In this document: piece after piece, positions 61,511-64,000 of the stretch
Layout of the letters: every line of letters begins with the position of its first letter
How positions within the stretch are numbered: the stretch's first letter is position 1
Origin: Pandoraea bronchicola
GTDB lineage: Bacteria; Pseudomonadota; Gammaproteobacteria; Burkholderiales; Burkholderiaceae
Direction: 5' to 3'
Assembly: GCF_902459805.1 (NCBI RefSeq)
Contig: NZ_CABPST010000007.1
Coordinates: 1-64,000 of the forward strand
DNA length: 64,000 bases
Made by a program: the position numbers and the translations under genes
The notes under the pieces: model-generated
Seen by the model: only the letters and a program-made list of their open reading frames with translations
Told to the model about the DNA's origin: nothing
The model's database searches: none

Positions 61511-62947
61511 TCAGGCAAACGTGTCGACGAGACCGTTGCTCACTCGCACTGGAACGCTCACGGTCGCGGTGAGCGTCGCGTCGTCGCCCTGACCGAAGCC
61601 CGGCGTGCCGCGTCCGTTGCCATTTCCGCTTCCGCTGCCATTCCCGCTGCCGTTCCCGTTCGCCCCTTGCTGCGCGAAGGCCTGCTGCTGCGCGTTGTCG
61701 CTGCTCACGGTCGTGTTGCCCAGCGCGATGCCGTTATTGGCAAGGCTCTCGCGCAGTTGCGGCAGGGCGGCCTGCACAGCGTCGCGTACTGCCGCGTGCT
61801 GCGAGACGAACATCGCTTGCGCGGAGTCGTTCGCCACGTTCAGCACGACGTGCAGCGGGCCGAGATCGGGCGGATTCAGGCTCAGTTGCGCGGTCTGCGC
61901 GTGCGCGGACGACAGCCACACCACTTGCTGCGAAAGCTGGTTGTTCCAGTCTTGCGTGCCGACGCGGGCATTCAATGCGAGGGCGGCCGGCAGATTGGCC
62001 TGCGCCTGCAACTGCGGCTGGGCGTCGACGGCAGGCGTGGCGGCTTGCGCAGCCTGTGCGGCGGCCTGCGTGGCGGCGGTGGTCGCTTGTGCGGCGGCGT
62101 CGCGATTGCCCTGAGCCTGCGCCATCGCGTCGGCCATGCGCTGTGCGGCCTGAGCGTCTGCACCGGCAAGGGGCGTGGCCGCCTTGGCATCGGTGGCCGC
62201 GGGTTGCGCGGCGGGGGTCGCCGGTGTCGTCGTGGCGTTCTTGGCGAGTGCGTCGAGCGAAATTCCGCCAGTCTTGCCGGCGTTCGATGCTGCCGGCGTT
62301 ACCGTGCCATTGGCCGGTGCGTTGGCGTTGGCGGTCGTAGGTGCGGTCTTGGCGTCGGCAGCGCCCGCCGGCGGCTGGCCGGTCAGTTGCGCGGCGCCGG
62401 TCGCTTGCAGGGCACCGTTCACGGCGGCGGCGATGGCTGCGCCGGTGCCAGGCTTGGCATCGGTGGCACTGGCATCGGTGGCAGGCGCGGGGACCGGCGC
62501 TTGCGGCTGCAGCGGCGCATTGTTCATGGCCGCGAGCGCCACGGCGAGGGCGGCTGCCGGGTCGCCGGGCGCAGCGGTGGCTTGCGCTTCGTCGTCGGCG
62601 TTGCCATTGTCGCTATCGGCGGTCGTCGTTTTCGAAGGGGGCTTCGAAGCGTTCGTTTGCCCCGACTGCCCGGTTTGTCCGGCCGATGCACTGCTGTTCG
62701 CGGCGTTGTCCGTCGACTTTGTGCCGTTGTTGGCCGCAGTGCTGCCGGACGTATTGCTCTGGCTCGTCTGCGAGGTGCTGTTGTTCACGCTGCTGGCGGG
62801 CTGGGCGGTCTGGCGCGTCTGCTGCGAGAGCACGGTGGAGAAGGGCAGCGCGCTGCTGGCGTCGGTGCTCGACGAGCCGGCGCGGTTGGCCTTCACGGCT
62901 TGCTGGGCAGCCGCGGCGGAATCGGTCAGGAAGCTCAGAATCGACAT
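61511..62947 (-). CDS. fliK: Flagellar hook-length control protein FliK
   Basis: 478 aa from the ATG with A at 62947, preceded by AAGGAAA; the earlier frame start at 63118 lies inside fliJ. The long middle part is Ala/Thr/Gln/Asn-rich and disordered, as for molecular rulers. The C-terminal substrate-switch domain (about 330-430) has LSLNPPDLGPLHVVLNV. After it comes a Gly/Asn/Ser repeat tract (61611-61664). There are 204 bp between it and fliL, so fliL may have its own promoter. Confidence 0.9.
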   Translation of the reverse strand: MSILSFLTDSAAAAQQAVKANRAGSSSTDASSALPFSTVLSQQTRQTAQPASSVNNSTSQTSQSNTSGSTAANNGTKSTDNAANSSASAGQTGQSGQTNASKPPSKTTTADSDNGNADDEAQATAAPGDPAAALAVALAAMNNAPLQPQAPVPAPATDASATDAKPGTGAAIAAAVNGALQATGAAQLTGQPPAGAADAKTAPTTANANAPANGTVTPAASNAGKTGGISLDALAKNATTTPATPAAQPAATDAKAATPLAGADAQAAQRMADAMAQAQGNRDAAAQATTAATQAAAQAAQAATPAVDAQPQLQAQANLPAALALNARVGTQDWNNQLSQQVVWLSSAHAQTAQLSLNPPDLGPLHVVLNVANDSAQAMFVSQHAAVRDAVQAALPQLRESLANNGIALGNTTVSSDNAQQQAFAQQGANGNGSGNGSGSGNGNGRGTPGFGQGDDATLTATVSVPVRVSNGLVDTFA

Positions 62948-62964
62948 GTCGGTTTCCTTTGCCT

Positions 62965-63417
62965 TCAAATCGGGGATTCGGCACGACGGCGCAGACTGCG
63001 CGCGGCGTACTCGTCGTTTTCCTTCTGCTCGCGACGCGCGACCCGCAGGGCCGTGCGGGCTTCTTCGCGCGAGGCGAGGGTGCCGAAGGAGTTCAGGCGG
63101 CGCTGCTGCGCCTGCCATTCGCGGCGCGCGGCCGCGAGACGCTCTTCGGCCTGCTCGAGCAGCATGGCTTGCTGTCCGATGGCCGTGTCGAGCGTATCGA
63201 TGAATTGTTGGAAGTTGCGCCAGTCGCAGCCCGCCATGCCCTGAATCGTCGCCGTCTGCATGCGCGTGCGGTACTCGTGGCGGTACTGGCGCAGCGATTC
63301 GAGCTGACGCTCGACTTCGGCGCGCTGCGTCTGACGTTCGCCGAGCAGCCGTGCGGCTTCATCCACGTCCTTCTGGGCGAGTTCGATGAGCAACTTGAGG
63401 GGCAGGGTGGAATGCAT
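62965..63417 (-). CDS. fliJ: Flagellar export protein FliJ
   Basis: 150 aa, almost all charged coiled coil (LLIELAQKDVDEAARLLGER, LEQAEERLAAARREWQAQQR). It resembles the gamma subunit of F1 and couples the FliI hexamer to FlhA. It starts 12 bp after fliI. Confidence 0.93.
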   Translation of the reverse strand: MHSTLPLKLLIELAQKDVDEAARLLGERQTQRAEVERQLESLRQYRHEYRTRMQTATIQGMAGCDWRNFQQFIDTLDTAIGQQAMLLEQAEERLAAARREWQAQQRRLNSFGTLASREEARTALRVARREQKENDEYAARSLRRRAESPI

Positions 63418-63429
63418 GGCCGCCTCCGC

Positions 63430-64000
63430 TTAGTGGAACAGACCGTGCATCTGTTGCACGGCATCCGGGTAACTGGCCCGCTCGCGCATTCCCTGCTGCA
63501 GGAAGCCTTCGAGACGGGGATACAGCTCGATCGCCTGATCGAGCATCGGGTCGCTACCCGGTGCGTACGCGCCCACATTGATGAGGTCGCGGTTGCGCTG
63601 GTAGCGCGAGAGCATCTGTTTGAAGCGTCGAACCTTGTCGAACTGGCCGTCGTCGATGAGTGCCGCCATGGCACGGCTGATCGATTGTTCGATGTCGATC
63701 GCCGGATAGTGCCCCGATTCCGCCAACTGACGCGAGAGCACGATGTGGCCGTCGAGAATGGCGCGCGCCGAGTCGGCGATCGGATCTTGCTGATCGTCGC
63801 CTTCGGTCAGCACCGTGTAGAACGCCGTGATGGAGCCGCCGCCGTCGGGGCCGTTACCGGCGCGCTCGACCAGTGCGGGCAGCTTCGCGAACACGGACGG
63901 CGGATACCCCTTCGTGGCGGGCGGCTCGCCGATGGCGAGCGCGATTTCACGCTGCGCCATGGCGTAACGGGTGAGCGAATCCATGATCAGCAGCACGTCT
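63430..64000 (-). CDS. fliI: Flagellum-specific ATPase FliI, C-terminal part (cut by window edge)
   Basis: About 190 codons are present. They open with the Walker B segment [13 protein letters not shown] and continue with [20 protein letters not shown], which is specific for FliI-type ATPases, then [20 protein letters not shown]. The Walker A part lies beyond 64000. FliI with FliH energises or primes protein export. Confidence 0.95.
   Translation of the reverse strand, partial: DVLLIMDSLTRYAMAQREIALAIGEPPATKGYPPSVFAKLPALVERAGNGPDGGGSITAFYTVLTEGDDQQDPIADSARAILDGHIVLSRQLAESGHYPAIDIEQSISRAMAALIDDGQFDKVRRFKQMLSRYQRNRDLINVGAYAPGSDPMLDQAIELYPRLEGFLQQGMRERASYPDAVQQMHGLFH

Noticed and set aside
61436-63244. 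602-codon plus-strand frame opposite fliK
   Set aside because: Complement of the low-complexity fliK gene, consisting of Gly/Arg/Val runs.

Overview
The window is about 64 kb of GC-rich betaproteobacterial chromosome, most likely from the Burkholderiaceae; the gene order and protein sequences look like Pandoraea or Burkholderia, but the genus is an inference. It starts at what looks like the replication origin and its partition centre, passes through the ATP synthase operon, and ends in a large flagellar and chemotaxis locus. No rRNA, tRNA, insertion sequence, phage gene or CRISPR array was seen.

Layout. (1) 1-142: the tail of a livF-type ABC transporter ATPase gene and its terminator. (2) 143-2645: about 2.5 kb without a gene. 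It holds a DnaA-box cluster (about 177-411, probable oriC) and then ten parS-like ParB sites between 473 and 2556; the central eight are spaced 214-241 bp apart and sit in decayed tandem repeats. An eleventh, perfect parS lies inside mnmG. (3) 2646-9046: mnmG, rsmG, a lipocalin gene, parA, parB and an anion-permease gene. (4) 9291-16779: the full nine-gene F1Fo ATP synthase operon atpIBEFHAGDC, with a consensus-like promoter and a good terminator. (5) 17157-20218: an acyl-CoA synthetase and a Bcr/CflA-type MFS exporter. (6) 20785-43362: flhDC, motAB, a cheY-like gene, cheA, cheW, three chemoreceptor genes, cheR, cheD, cheB, cheY, cheZ, flhB, flhA, flhF, flhG and fliA. (7) 43430-43623: a frameshifted remnant of a HicB-like antitoxin gene. 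(8) 43630-45566, minus strand: flgN, flgM, flgA. (9) 45995-56804, plus strand: flgBCDEFGHIJ and flgKL. (10) 56913-64000, minus strand: fliR, Q, P, O, N, M, L, K, J and the C-terminal part of fliI, cut by the window edge.

How it works together. ParA and ParB with the parS array form the chromosome partition system, with its centromere directly beside the putative origin. The flagellar genes form a three-tier hierarchy: FlhD4C2 is the master activator, the basal body and export genes (flg, flh, fli) form the middle tier, and FliA (sigma-28) with its anti-sigma factor FlgM controls late genes. A sigma-28-like promoter is visible before flgKL. The chemotaxis set has CheA, CheW, CheR, CheB, CheD, two CheY-type regulators and CheZ, fed by one PAS-type (Aer-like) and two periplasmic-sensing receptors.

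The most unusual feature is the regularly spaced parS array. Next are the FlhG-like protein lacking both Walker A lysines, sequence homogenised between non-adjacent receptor genes, the palindromes upstream of flhDC, and the HicB remnant.
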